From Onchidella celtica (taxonomy: Eukaryota; Mollusca; Gastropoda; Systellommatophora; Onchidiidae), in contig OZ007570.1 in the NCBI GenBank assembly GCA_963931925.1, forward strand, positions 55,461,880 to 55,525,879: a stretch of DNA of 64,000 bases, read 5' to 3'. Under the pieces are notes generated by a model. It searched no databases, was not told the DNA's origin, and saw nothing but the letters and a program-made list of their open reading frames with translations. Positions 11,401 through 21,587 of the stretch are shown one piece after another (the first letter of the stretch is position 1; each line of letters opens with the position of its first letter). A program made the translations under genes and the position numbers.

Positions 11401-11837
11401 CTAGAGAGAGAAAGAGATAAATGTACAGCTATAAAATATGTATGGGTGAAGGTACACTGCAATGACATAAAAATTGCTAAGTGGATCAAGTGAAGAATTT
11501 TGGTAGTGGCAAATTTATCCTCAATTGAAAAAATAAATTAGTGGTGAAGAATTAATTCCTACCTTCCGGACAGAAGTTTCTCAATCACCTTGACATTTTG
11601 AGCAGAAATATGTCTATAAAATTAGCGGAGCCCTATTTGCTCTAAATTTCATGTTTATAAGATTTTTTTTCTAAAATCTTTCTGTCAATCAATCTTATCA
11701 GACGATTATATTTAAGTGTCAAGATTTCCAAAGTCCCATGATAATGATATTAATAAGCAAATTTTTCAAACTTGCATTCAATCAGAATACGAAATATGAG
11801 GCTTGACACACACATACACAAAAAGAAAGGGATCTAA

Positions 11838-12985
11838 GAAGGCAAACAAAATTCATTATCATTTGGACTATGCCTCAAAACTTTTTTTTTGATATTCCAA
11901 GGGAAATAGTCATAAAATCATGTAAAGCCTGTGAATGAGCAGTCAGTATGGTGTTTTGATACTTGTCATTTTTGAGACCACATACAAATCTATAGTTCTC
12001 TGCCTCTTGACCCAGACTTCAGATTACCTTATGGAAAAGTGTAAAGTAAATCTGCACTTGATTTGGCACTTTATATGGTCAGATAATAATATTAGAGATC
12101 ATCATGAAGACAACTGGCAAGAGATAGACATTAATTACTGCTGGCCCCGTCACAATCATTCCCGTGGTGAATTATCTTTCATCATTCAAAAATTTAAACT
12201 ATACATCGTCACTGATCACATAGAATGACAGTTTGGGAGAGGATTCATCCTGTTCATTGAACGCGACGGATTCACACTGAGAAAAGGTGGCCCAAGATAA
12301 AGACAACTCTCCTACAGACCAAGTTTTACTTGGATTTAAGTGGGAAGTTTTCAACACGGATACATTTGTGTTATCTGAATTCAAAAAGTGGAAAACCACA
12401 CCTCTCTTCTTTCTATTCCTCATAATGGCTGAAAGTTTAATATGTCTTCACAGGTTTGCTCAGTCATTGGGAATTGCTTGACATCAGGGATGCATGATGT
12501 ACAGACCGAAATGGACATTTGCCAGCTGATATTTCCAGGAGGTAGCAAGACAGCTGACAACCCTGACTGTAAATGGATGATGGTTGTGTACCTGCAGGAT
12601 AATGAAAATCATTAGCTGTGCACACTGTTTTGACATATCAATTTTAATTTAATACATTTCATGTACATCACAGATATAAACTGACAAGCATTTCCGAGAA
12701 GGCAAACAAATTCCAATATAAGCACTTGGACGATGCCACCAAATTTACATCCTTTTTTGATATACTAAGGGAAACAATCATAGAATCTAGTAATGCCTGT
12801 GTGAATAAGCAGTCAGAGTCAGTATGGTATTCTGATAGTTATCATTTTGGGAATCACTTATAAATCCATAGTTCACTGTTTTTTGACCCAGAATTCAGAT
12901 TATGTTATGAAAAGTCAACATGATGTACCAAATCCTGTCTCTGTTTCAGCAGTTTATGGGTTCAAATAACAACATTAGAAGCGGA
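11838..12985. repeat. Old tandem duplication inside the receptor locus
   Basis: The segment 11,838-12,100 is similar to 12,700-12,985, with the same order of short phrases: GAAGGCAAACAAA, then GGTGTTTTGATA or GGTATTCTGATA, then TTGACCCAGA, then TTTATATGGTCA or a close form. Identity by eye is roughly 70-75%, much lower than between duplicon copies, so this event is older. The same pair is present in copy IIb. Confidence 0.65.
12028..12591 (-). pseudogene. Receptor exon: Cys-loop to first membrane helix, copy I
   Basis: The acceptor CCTGCAG opens the exon and a GTAATC donor closes it. Early in the exon is LPPGNISW, then a perfect Cys-loop: Cys, I-P-D, then F-P-M-T-E-Q-T before the second Cys, with exactly 13 residues between the two. 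Farther on come HLNPSKTWSV, a stretch like loop C, and a hydrophobic segment at 12,079-12,159 containing VINVYLLPVVF, resembling the first membrane helix with its conserved proline. TGA codons lie at 12,420 and 12,381, and the frame shifts between EVWFS and LNSDN. The shift also exists in copy IIb. Confidence 0.72.
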
Positions 12986-13333
12986 TCTGAATAAAGTAAA
13001 AAGAAATCAATAAAATTTATAGAAACAACAGTAAACATTACAAAAGTTCAAACATGAAACACAAAGCAAATAAAATCATAATTTGCCATTAATTAATATG
13101 AATGAACAGCCAATTTATGTAGATCTATTAAATGACTTTAAAATTCTAGCAGTTACAAAAATATAAAAATTCAGAGGAACACCACTGGAGCTTCAAGTCA
13201 GTTGAAACCAAAACTGTCATGATGGCTTACACACCGCTGCTACTAGTATCTACTAATCTTACTACCGTTGCTAGTAAGCTTATAATACCAAACTTGCATT
13301 ACCACAGTATTACTTACATCAACCAATACTTAC

Positions 13334-13442
13334 ATGACAATGATTCAATCCTTGATTTCCAAACGGCATCATTAGGAACAACAAGAATTGTGACTCTGCC
13401 ATATTCAGACGTGTTCCCTCTCAGTCTTCCATCATGCCAGGA
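13334..13442 (-). pseudogene. Receptor exon: ligand-binding domain, copy I
   Basis: The exon has a TTTCACTCTAG acceptor and a GTAAGT donor. It encodes 36 codons plus one base with the order S-W-H-D-G-R-L, then S-E-Y-G, then VPNDAVW. This follows the nicotinic receptor pattern W-x-D-x-x-L-x-W-x-x-x-E-Y-G followed by V-P-x-x-x-I/V-W. The 109-bp length is close to the 110-bp exon typical of that family. The second conserved Trp is Gly here but Trp in copy IIb. Confidence 0.75.
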
Positions 13443-13830
13443 CTAGAGTGAAAATGACTTAAAATCAGTCATAAATAAAAGTAGCATATTTAGTATCTTC
13501 AAAAAGTTTTTCTAAGAAAATCCTGGTTTTGGATGGTCCAATTTGCAAAAACCGCAGTCATATTATGTGTTAGTTAGTCTATCTATCCACTGGTTCATCA
13601 GTAGAACAGACATGTGGTTTAATATTATATACACATGTAGATACATAAATGACTATCCATTTTATCAGTTCTTCAGTATGTGTGCCTCAAATTTCATATT
13701 TAAAAGACTGATTTGGTGTTCTATGGAAATATGCTAAAAACATGACGCTACTCAAGGAAAGGGAGCTTTAATTTGTGTCAGTGTCATGGAAAAAGATATA
13801 GTGAAATATTAACAAGAAATTATTACTAAC

Positions 13831-14013
13831 CATTTTGATGCCCATGGAAATAATGATGTCATCAGTCTCCACTTGAGGACAAGACAGATGCACTCTTAGT
13901 ATTATTAAGATTGTCGGGGTCTTGTTAACACTGTTGGATCCAATGTCAACAATGGTAAATGCATTATTAATGCTGCTAGATGCATTGTTCGTACAAATTA
14001 GTGTTTGTTCACA
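13831..14013 (-). pseudogene. Receptor exon: upstream ligand-binding domain, copy I
   Basis: Exactly 61 codons, phase 0 at both ends, between an AG acceptor and a GTTAGT donor. The residues run from an Asn/Ser-rich start to LRVHLSCPQVETDD and I-S-M-G-I-K-M. That corresponds to the beta strands before the W-x-D motif of Cys-loop receptors, and it joins in phase to the exon at 13,334. Copy IIb (51,522-51,697) lost 7 bp and is frameshifted. Confidence 0.65.
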
Positions 14014-14035
14014 CTACTGTATTCCAATTGATATG

Positions 14036-14200
14036 ATGAATGGATGGATAGATGGACAAAGTCAAGGACATATGGATGGATGAACAAAGTGAAGGACATA
14101 TGGGTGGATGTTCGGAAGGAAGGACTGACATGTGGACAGATGGATGGATGGACTGTCGGATGGATGGATGGATAATTGTATGGATGAACAGATGGACAAG
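14036..14200. repeat. (GGAT)n minisatellite in duplicon copy I
   Basis: Imperfect GGAT/GGAC units on the plus strand. The matching array in copy II is at 51,719-51,915 with a different internal arrangement. Confidence 0.9.
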
Positions 14201-14221
14201 GTGATAATACACATGAAAATT

Positions 14222-14637
14222 TTAAAACTAGCTGAGTTACCCGGCCCTGTCCGGGAGAAATATCTTTATCTAGAAAACAACACGCACAATCGGCACACAG
14301 ATTATGCAGATCTAGCTAGAAAACAACACCTGCATGGCCCGTGCATAAGGCAGACGGCACAGGAACTCATGCCTTCAAACTTTGAAAAGCGACCGGAAGT
14401 TTAAAGTCGAAACAAAACAAAGGCAGGGGGGAGGCCATCATTGTTGAGGAGAAAGCATTATTCGATGTTTTTAGGCCTTTTTCATTTATTACAAAATTGC
14501 GATACTTTGCTTTTATGTCAAAGGAATAGACATAGTAGCAAAAAGAACTATCTTTCACATGTAATTTTTTCAGGTCTGGGCATTTCTTCCTCGCAGCAGT
14601 GAATTTTTTTTCCTTGCTGTTTTTTTATATAGATGAT
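14222..14637. mobile_element. 415-bp insertion specific to copy I, unclassified
   Basis: The matching site in copy II (near 51,940) is empty. The left end has a small hairpin (CCCGG, six bases, CCGGG). The right end runs through T-rich sequence to TATATAGATGATC. Such tails are common in truncated non-LTR elements, so a short LINE or SINE fragment is the likeliest reading. No coding frame of note. Confidence 0.5.
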
Positions 14638-14693
14638 CAATAAAATTAATCTTTTTTAGCAGACCGAGATTAGAGAAAAAAATTTATGCTTGC

Positions 14694-14923
14694 CTGAGGT
14701 GAAATGGAAGCGACAAGTAGCTACATGTAGCTCTGCAAACACATCCACCAACTCATTGTGATTGGCTGCTGGCCTCAGGTGTTTGACACAGTGGTGGTCA
14801 TCCAGGATGTGGAAGAACAGGTAACTCTCACGGTCAAACTCAACTTGCATGTTAAAGATAGATACCTCTGGGATTGAAATTCAAGAAGAGCAGGTCGAAC
14901 AAGGCTGCTGCCCAGGCAAAATT
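14694..14923 (-). pseudogene. Unidentified exon, copy I, frameshifted
   Basis: Same block as 52,003-52,228, where it is fully open. A strong acceptor (TTATTTAG) precedes it and a GC donor (CAG then GCAAGC) ends it. Here a 4-bp insertion (an extra TATC near 14,857-14,864) breaks the frame after about 25 residues. The family was not recognised. It lies upstream of the receptor exons, beyond the GGAT array, and its phase does not fit the first receptor exon, so it may be from another gene. Confidence 0.5.
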
Positions 14924-15309
14924 CTAAATAACAAAAAAAGAACTGATCCCTACCATAACAATACACAGAAACAAGAACAAGAAAAGTAAAAGCAAGAAAA
15001 GTGAGGTGTGAATGACAAGAGCAGCAAATATAAAATATTCCTTTTTCAACCTATTTCTGCTATCCATCCCCTACCCACTAACCCATTCAACGCCCCAGGC
15101 ATAGGCCTTCCGCCATTGCTATTTCAGAACTCTGTATCCCATACCGCCCAATAAAGAATGTATCTCTAGTAAAAGTCCCGTTTTATGAACGATAAAAGAC
15201 ACAATGCACCACTTCAGTTACATTAATCAAGTGGATAAAAAAATATATAAAATTATGGTAGATTACGTTAAAACTATGGCAAGGGATACCACTGTGACAG
15301 GTGGAGAAA

Positions 15310-15965
15310 AATATTATTCAAACAATCCTGTGGGTTCTTTCCGAATCTCTCCCTCCACATGAATTCATCCAAATGGCCAGAAAGCATGGTGTTGTGCAAA
15401 CCAGCCACATATGTTTGAATCGTCTCTTACAGCTTTTCCAATAACAGCCCACTTGATTGGTGCAAACATCCGTCATGGGATCCAAAAAATTCTGGATGTG
15501 AAATACCACCAAGTGCTGAAAAGGAGGTTGCAATATTATACATCGGAATGAATTATGTTGCCAGGAGCAAATTCTCTGGGTAACTAATGGCAGCAGAGTA
15601 ACGGCAGATCTAATCTTTTTCTGCTTAGTCTCCGCCACCAAGCTCTTGTCAGTCTCAACGACCTGGCCCAGGGCCCCCAATGTGGTAAGGATTATTGATT
15701 AAATGGTGGGAACAAATATCATGAAAATAGCAGTACCACTGGACAATGGTGGACCATGCCAGACTAATATAATGGTTGACACTGGTGACAGGTTCCTTAA
15801 AAGACCAGAGATAACAGCTGTACAATGTTAATGAAATATAGGAATTCTTCCACAGTGAGCTAGTCTTCAAAGACAATTTCACATCCTGGTAAAAGTGCAG
15901 TTTAGCCCCCCAAACTTTCCATGCACAGGTCAAGTGTGCGCCTCCCAATTTAGTTACAAACATCA
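15310..15965 (-). pseudogene. Merlin-type DNA transposase fossil, copy I
   Basis: Pieces in several frames follow the order of an IS1016/ISXO2-like (Merlin) DDE transposase. A zinc-ribbon tail region has K-L-S-L-K-T-S-S-L. Next is a helix region with HLINNPYHIGG, then GQVVETDKSL, which matches the first catalytic Asp block (usually V-E-I-D-E-S). Then come F-x-D-P-M-T-x-V-C-T-N (usually H-T-N before V-E) and, near the C-terminus, SGHLDEFMWRERFG in copy II. Frameshifts and stops separate the pieces and the second catalytic Asp was not located. Terminal repeats were not found. The enzyme family cuts and pastes DNA with 8-bp target duplications; this copy is inactive. Confidence 0.65.
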
Positions 15966-17140
15966 GCTGACATTTTCACATGCTCCATAAAAAGAAAAAT
16001 CATGTGCCTTTAGCTGGAATTCTAGGCAGGGAATTGTCGAGCCGGGCGTTTACTGTAAAAATAAAAACCACAACATCCTTATAGAAGACTAACTCGTCCC
16101 TCTGCGACACGCCCCTCCCCCGACACATGGCCGCCCCTAAAGCCGCGTGCTTGTGGGGGTCTGTGGTCTCTTAGCTCCCACAGTTTGGAAAATGAACTAT
16201 TACTGAGGGAGTTGGTTTGCTCTGCGAATACTGGAACATGGATTCATAGAAAAATGGGGGGACTAAATGCACTTTAGCCCATACACTTATGGGATGGACT
16301 TTCTCTGCCCAATGGTGCTCACCTCGACCGCATTTCACCTGGGACATTAAGCAGCCACAGGTAGCCTACTGCAGGAAGGTGGAGTCAACACTTATAGCAA
16401 AGTATGGCCCCGTTGCTTCGTCCGACATCTTCCCCAGATCTGAGCGGATTCAATATGGTATTCCCCATGTCAGTGGAGACGCAGTGTAAAGAACTGAGGG
16501 TTCTACAAATCTGTAAATGAGACAATCATATTGTTAGACTGGAACATCAACCCACTCAGAATAGTGCTTAAAAGCATGAAGTTTGAAGAAAGAAGCAGCA
16601 GCCGGAACTACTCTGTTCATTATTCTCAAGACAAGACTAATACGATTGGCCATGAGAAAGGGGATGCAAGGTATGAGACATCCAAAGTTTGGATTCTGTT
16701 CAGGACTGGGTCCAGTCTATCTAATGTCTCCTGACATTTATAGTAATTAGAATCATTCTAATTATACTGGTTGCCCAAGGGCGGTTCAAACGTCATCTCT
16801 GATACAGCATCATTAAATTGAAAACACTTGCTCCGCATCAACAGTCTTAACTCGAGAAAAGAGAAAAGTGCATTATACCTTCTTTAAGATTCTTTGAGGG
16901 AGTGTTAAAATATCCATGTCTTGTCTTCCAAGAGGCAGGTCCAAAACACTGTCATTAATGATGTAAGAGAGAAATCACCCCCCCCCCCCCTCCACCCCCC
17001 ACACCCGTCATAACATCGCCAAAAAAGGGTAAACAAAGCACAGATAAGCTTCTGCAAAAATAGAAACGCCCCCTTTAAGACAACACACTTATTTGTGAAG
17101 TGATTACTACTCGAGAAATTTTAAGAAAGGGAAAAAAAAG
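15966..17140. other. Duplicated non-coding sequence between Merlin fossil and island, copy I
   Basis: A short GC-rich patch lies at about 16,100-16,170. Minus-strand reading from an ATG near 16,430 gives about 20 open codons (starting MSDEATG) and then TAG, also true in copy II. No acceptor or donor pair makes this a convincing exon. A poly-C tract lies at about 16,977-16,998. Confidence 0.35.
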
Positions 17141-17700
17141 TGGCACGGGGACTCCAGCACACATTACCCTACTTAGCTACACTAGGTGTGCCGTTTGACT
17201 ATGTGGTTGCGAGAGCACTTTTCCCATGACATGGACGATCCTAAGTCTAATACCCTAAAGTACCAGTTGCCCCTTAAGACCTAAGGAAGTAGGTTCTAAT
17301 CCGTATGTTTTGTCCGGCCCACCCCGACCAAACTCCACCCCAGCACTCAGTCCCTCAGCAGCGTCTTAAGGGAGGAAACTCGCCAGGTCCTAGGCTATAT
17401 TACAGGTCAGTTGGGCGTGACTAACCGTGCGAGTACCTTGGTCGACCGTCGACCTCAACGCTACATGGAAGCAGGAGCCAGTAACCACCCGGGTTTCCCC
17501 AAAGTGGCTGTTCTGTACTATAAATAAATTTGGGTTTTCTTATATTACACACAATCCACACCTTGTCTGCCGTTATGGGTTTGACCTCATTATGCATAAA
17601 ATCATATATTAAATTTATTCCTTTATTAACCCTACTCAAAACGTTTTCTTTTCATTCAAACGCGTGGGTTTATCATTGTTCCATAGAGATATGCGCCTCT
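17141..17700. promoter_or_regulatory. Conserved island shared by duplicon copies
   Basis: Over about 560 bp only about half a dozen single-base differences or gaps separate this from 54,335-54,895, roughly 1%, while neighbouring sequence differs at several percent with many indels. It holds a TATAAATAA box near 17,519 and a minus-strand frame of 72 codons (17,421-17,639) that differs at two residues in copy II. Function is unknown. Constraint, local gene conversion or a promoter/ncRNA are all possible. Confidence 0.45.
17421..17639 (-). other. 72-codon ORF inside the conserved island, copy I
   Basis: The frame is kept in both copies (17,421-17,639 and 54,616-54,834), with substitutions only at N/H and S/N positions. 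It has no recognised domain. A plus-strand frame overlaps it. Preservation may follow from the island's general conservation rather than from coding. Confidence 0.2.
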
Positions 17701-18257
17701 TAATAAACAGGCTTCAAAATTTTGCAGTTTCAAAATATTAACAACTCAAGAACATGATTAGCTGCCTTTGCCCTTGACACTATATTGGTTTTTATTACAA
17801 AACGGTAGTGGGAATCGATACTACTTAATTAGTCGACTGCCAATAACTTCATTGAATATGATAACGAAATCAAGACCTATTTCTGAAAAATCCCTTCTCT
17901 CAATCTTCTTTCTCTACATTTACATTTTCCTCATCACACCTTTTTTTCCGTATAGTTTTTTCTTTTTTTTTTTAAATGTCCACATGACTTGGAATTACAT
18001 CATCATTCAGCACTAGGGGAACCAAAATCGATACCAAAAAGATACCATTCCGAAGGAAAGGGCTAAGCACACTTAACATTCTTAGGGCTAAGCACACTTA
18101 ACAATCTTATCTCCTCGAGATTTGAAAATGGAAATAATATATAAATTCATATCTGTTCAGACAAAAAAACAGCAGAAAATGAAAAGCATGAACCATTGTA
18201 CATGTTAGCTCGGACTTTTTCCGAATTTTACATTTTTAAAAATGTACCGAATAAGAA

Positions 18258-18860
18258 AATAATAATAATAATAATGAAGATCCTTTATGTAGCGCCTAAT
18301 CCAAACGAGTTTGCTCTAGGCGCTTTACAGAAAGTCTTGTTCTCTCCATTTGCATCTCTCTCACTCTCTATTTCTTTCTCTCACTCTCTCTATATCTCTG
18401 TATCTCAGAGCAAATTGTAACACAGACTGTTAGACGCAGTTCACAACTCACAACAGTCCACAACTCACAATTTGTATTCTAAAGTATTATAATATTATTT
18501 GAATATATATTATATAATATTTATTTAATAATGAATTACAAATTTTCGTTGGTGATATGGGGGGTGATAGGGATAGATTTTAATCTATTAATTTTAATTT
18601 CAATTTTGCCCGGGCAGCGGCCTGTTTGGCCTGCTCTTTACGATTTCCAACTGCCAAGGTATCTTTAAAGTGCGCAACGTGCACACGGGCCCTCCGAATT
18701 TTTTCGTCCTTATCCGAGAAGACTAGGTCCTCGATCCTACCCCCCAATAGGATCAGGGAGACGAAAATACGAGAAAAATCCCAATTTCCAACATACCTGC
18801 ACAGCCCGGGTTTGACATGAGAGGCGAGCACCTTGCCTCTAGACCACCTTGTCAACAAAA
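18258..18860 (-). mobile_element. tRNA-derived SINE, full-length copy
   Basis: Copy I carries this insertion while copy II is empty at about 55,428. On the minus strand it begins near GTTGACAAGGTGG. An A-box match (TGGTCTAGAGG) and a degenerate B-box (GTCAAACCC) follow, so it would be transcribed by RNA polymerase III. The 600-bp body includes a (GA)n block. The 3' end carries GGCGCTATATAAAGGATC and an (ATT)n tail, the kind of LINE-shared tail used for retrotransposition. The related copy at 10,008-10,537 lacks the head. Confidence 0.72.
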
Positions 18861-19767
18861 ATTTTTTTTTAAATTTTCGAGAACAGATTTTTTTATTGTG
18901 ATCACAAACTCAAAACTTGCGATGAAGAAATCAAAATAATCATTACGGAGAAATAAATGCAATTTGTCAGTTGGATGGAGAAAAAACTAAAGTGATAAGT
19001 CTCCGAAATGAAATTGGCATTTATCAAAAAATGAATAAATCTATGTTATGCACAAATTCTCCACCTTTGAATGCAAAGAGCTTTTTCATTAGGCCAGTCA
19101 TGGTAACAAAATTTTCTATGTAGGTTTCAAATACCGTGGAAGGTGCATTGACGTTTGTATTGTTTTATTGGTTTTGTTTTTCAGTTTTTTTTAGTTTGCT
19201 TTGGGCCCTTGTCTGCTCTCTTCTGATCCCATTTTTTTCACGAATACATGGCCCATGGTGTGAACACTTCATGCCGGCTGATGTCAACTACTCAGCGTAC
19301 TAGCGGTGAAGCTAGAAGACAGGTAGGAGTACATGGTACATAGAGTAGAAAGTGATAGGGCGGGACAGTGGTTGGAGGTCGCGTGGAGTGCGGCTTTTAT
19401 GCTTGTATAAATATAAAATACTAAAATGGACCCTTTATACATTTTGTAAGTGCTTACATCTACAATTATTCCATTTGCACAAAGTCTGATTGTAAAATGA
19501 GTCTCGCCGTGCTGTTATTTAATGATCCATGGCCATATGCAAGAACTGTACATAACTGGTTACATGGTGGATAGGCCCAAAGCATCGGTGAAAAACGCTA
19601 CTTGGCATGCCAGAACTTTGTGTAAGTCTACATATGTACGTGTAAAGTGGTCCGTAACTTGCATAATTTGCATAATTGATCCAACGTATTGATCGGAAAT
19701 TTGATAGAGATCGGCCTAAGATTAAGAAAAGATAGAAAAGCGCTTAATTTCTCCTGTTCTGTGTCAA

Positions 19768-20352
19768 CTCTGCTATCCTTATTTGATTGAAGGTAATAAT
19801 TCTACTTAACAAGTTGCAACATTCTGTTACTAATGAAAATGAAACTTCCAAATCCATCGCTGATGTTGTCTCCAACATGGGTTTGATGTATTCAAGAAGT
19901 GTGGAAGAGAGGAAAAAAGAAATTTTCCTCATCAATTTTAACTTAAACAAAACCAACAAAAAAGTTTCCATTTCAAAAAATGACAATATTGTGGGATAAA
20001 ATATTAGTTGCTTTCTTTGTGTTCTCCACTTCAAATGATGAGATGACAAAGAGCAAAAACATGCTACAATGAATGCCAAAGTGTACACACTATCAGTCTC
20101 ACAGTCAGCAGCCTCCACTTTGCTTACATCATTTTACATAGGCATGAGTGAATTTGTCACTGTGTCAAGTGGCTGGGATTGGCAGACACAAGTTCTGTGC
20201 ATGCGTAATGACAATTTTAGTTACAGCAGTAAGCAGCAATGGATGCATAGGGAGGGGTTGGTGTAACTTTTGTTCTTGGATACCGACTAAATTTGAATTT
20301 ACACCTAGGTGGCCGTAAGCATAATGCAAAACGGGTGGATTTACACCAAGTT
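19768..20352. other. 585-bp segment present in copy I only
   Basis: Flanks join directly in copy II at about 56,360 (CAACTC followed by TGCATC). Either copy I gained this segment or copy II lost it. Terminal repeats were not recognised and no gene is seen. Confidence 0.5.
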
Positions 20353-20514
20353 CATGCATCCTGCCACTGATATGTGCAAAAAAAATTCCAACCTCTTTCA
20401 GCCGTACCATGAAAAAGTGAAATGTACTGCCACAGCCGGTGTTTCCATCCAGAAACCAGGAGTCATTTAGCCGGGTGGTCTGCCTTGAAACAGAATGGTA
20501 TTCGTCAGACAACC

Positions 20515-20885
20515 AGAAATTAAAACTGGGCATTAGATAAAACATGTGCTGTCTATGTGAATTTATGTGTGTAAGCTTCATAGAACTTACATGCAAAGAT
20601 TCAAAGTGGAAATAAGGCGTTCCATTTTTTTACGATACAATCACAAGTGACCGGGACTATGCTTTGTTCCAGTTTGGCCAAATGAACCTAATTATTTTAG
20701 TAAACACCAACCAAAATAAGATGCATGCTATCTACATGTGAGAATTCATGAATGCAAGCTTCATAGAACTTGTGCTAGAAGATTCAAAGAGGTGATAGAC
20801 TATTCCCCTTTCTTAAGGCACACCCGCAAGTGATGGCCAGACAGGATTGCACTTTGTTCCGGTTTGCAAACGAAGCTAACTATTT
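20515..20885. repeat. Old tandem repeat at the middle of the duplicon, copy I
   Basis: The phrase TTTGTTCCAGTTTGG, then AGCTAATTATTTTAGTAAACACC or a near variant, occurs at about 20,657 and again at about 20,848. In copy II the same pair is about 850 bp apart (57,062 and 57,912), so copy I lost about 680 bp between repeats. Confidence 0.6.
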
Positions 20886-21376
20886 TAATAAACACCGCAC
20901 AAAGGATATGTTGTAAAATATTCTAAACACAACATTTGAAAATGTTCGGTAAAGATGGCATCAAATTATACTATTTAATTGAACTTTTAAAAAAAATAAA
21001 GAGTTAAGATCACTTCAGCACATTACAAACTAGAACATAAAATGATTCAAAATACTTTGGCCACTTATACTTACATCATAATCTGGGCTTTTAGTGTACT
21101 GTGCATTCTTTTTAAACAACTACACTGCCATCACAACACCAAAATAATTGGAACGGGAAGACTTCCGGACATTCAGACCACTCAGTCAATCCCTAAAGCT
21201 AACACTAAACCAGTTTTTAAGCCTGTCGTATCCCTGTTACCAACTGCTACCCCACTGCTAACTCTTTTAACTAGAAATGAAAAGAAATGTTGGGGCAGTT
21301 TGCAAAGAATTGTAAGAGTTTGCAGACATCAGGAACTCTTTCCATTAGACCTGGATCCTACAGAAAATCGAGCTAA

Positions 21377-21587
21377 GCCTAGCCAGCATCTCTATGTTAA
21401 TCAGATGCAGTGTTGTATAGGATTTCTCCAAGGTTAGTAGGATTACCATAGGGCTGGAGTCCCTACATCAAACTGATGTCAGCACAATGTCATAACCAGA
21501 GAATCTAAATAGGAACGATGGCATTCCAATGTGCGAACTTGACATTATTCCTAAGTGTCGGACTCCCATAGGGTTACCGATTGGGAA
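21377..21587. repeat. CCAGCC-ended short repeat, duplicon copy I right part
   Basis: Counterpart of 495-705 and 58,439-58,648, with the same partial terminal inverted repeats. Confidence 0.5.

Larger units (their letters stand above)
9096..14013 (-). pseudogene. Cys-loop ligand-gated ion channel pseudogene, copy I
   Basis: Splice-bounded minus-strand blocks line up with a nicotinic-type receptor subunit. They are: 13,831-14,013 and 13,334-13,442 (extracellular ligand-binding domain), 12,028-12,591 (Cys-loop, loop C region, putative first membrane helix), 11,301-11,400 (end of third helix and start of the intracellular loop) and 9,096-9,341 (in-phase terminal exon). The family forms pentameric neurotransmitter-gated channels in the plasma membrane. 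Breaks include TGA at 12,420-12,422 and 12,381-12,383 plus a reading-frame change between them and the downstream part. The expected small exon between 13,333 and 12,592 and the second and fourth helices were not found. A signal peptide exon was also not found. Two further copies lie at 39,879-43,017 and 46,936-51,697. Subunit type cannot be told. Confidence 0.72.

Noticed and set aside
11571-11630. Small receptor exon reading HISAQNVKVIEKLLSG
   Set aside because: The donor is good but the acceptor is uncertain, and the residues do not fit the second membrane helix expected at that place.
13334-13442. First idea that the exon is a Calx-beta repeat of an adhesion receptor (G-x-V-T-I-L-V-V-P-N-D)
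   Set aside because: The preceding and following exons supply the W-x-D...E-Y-G pattern and a C-X13-C Cys-loop, which fit only Cys-loop receptors.
14009-14212. His-Pro-Ser-Ile repeat frame, also at 51,598-51,950
   Set aside because: It is a reading of the GGAT minisatellite in all frames, not a repeat protein.
16289-16489. 66-codon plus-strand frame and the antisense ATG at about 16,430
   Set aside because: The frames are not kept consistently between copies I and II and lack paired splice signals.
20165-20596. 143-codon minus-strand frame
   Set aside because: Half of it lies in the segment absent from copy II, and the shared part changes frame there; no domain recognised.
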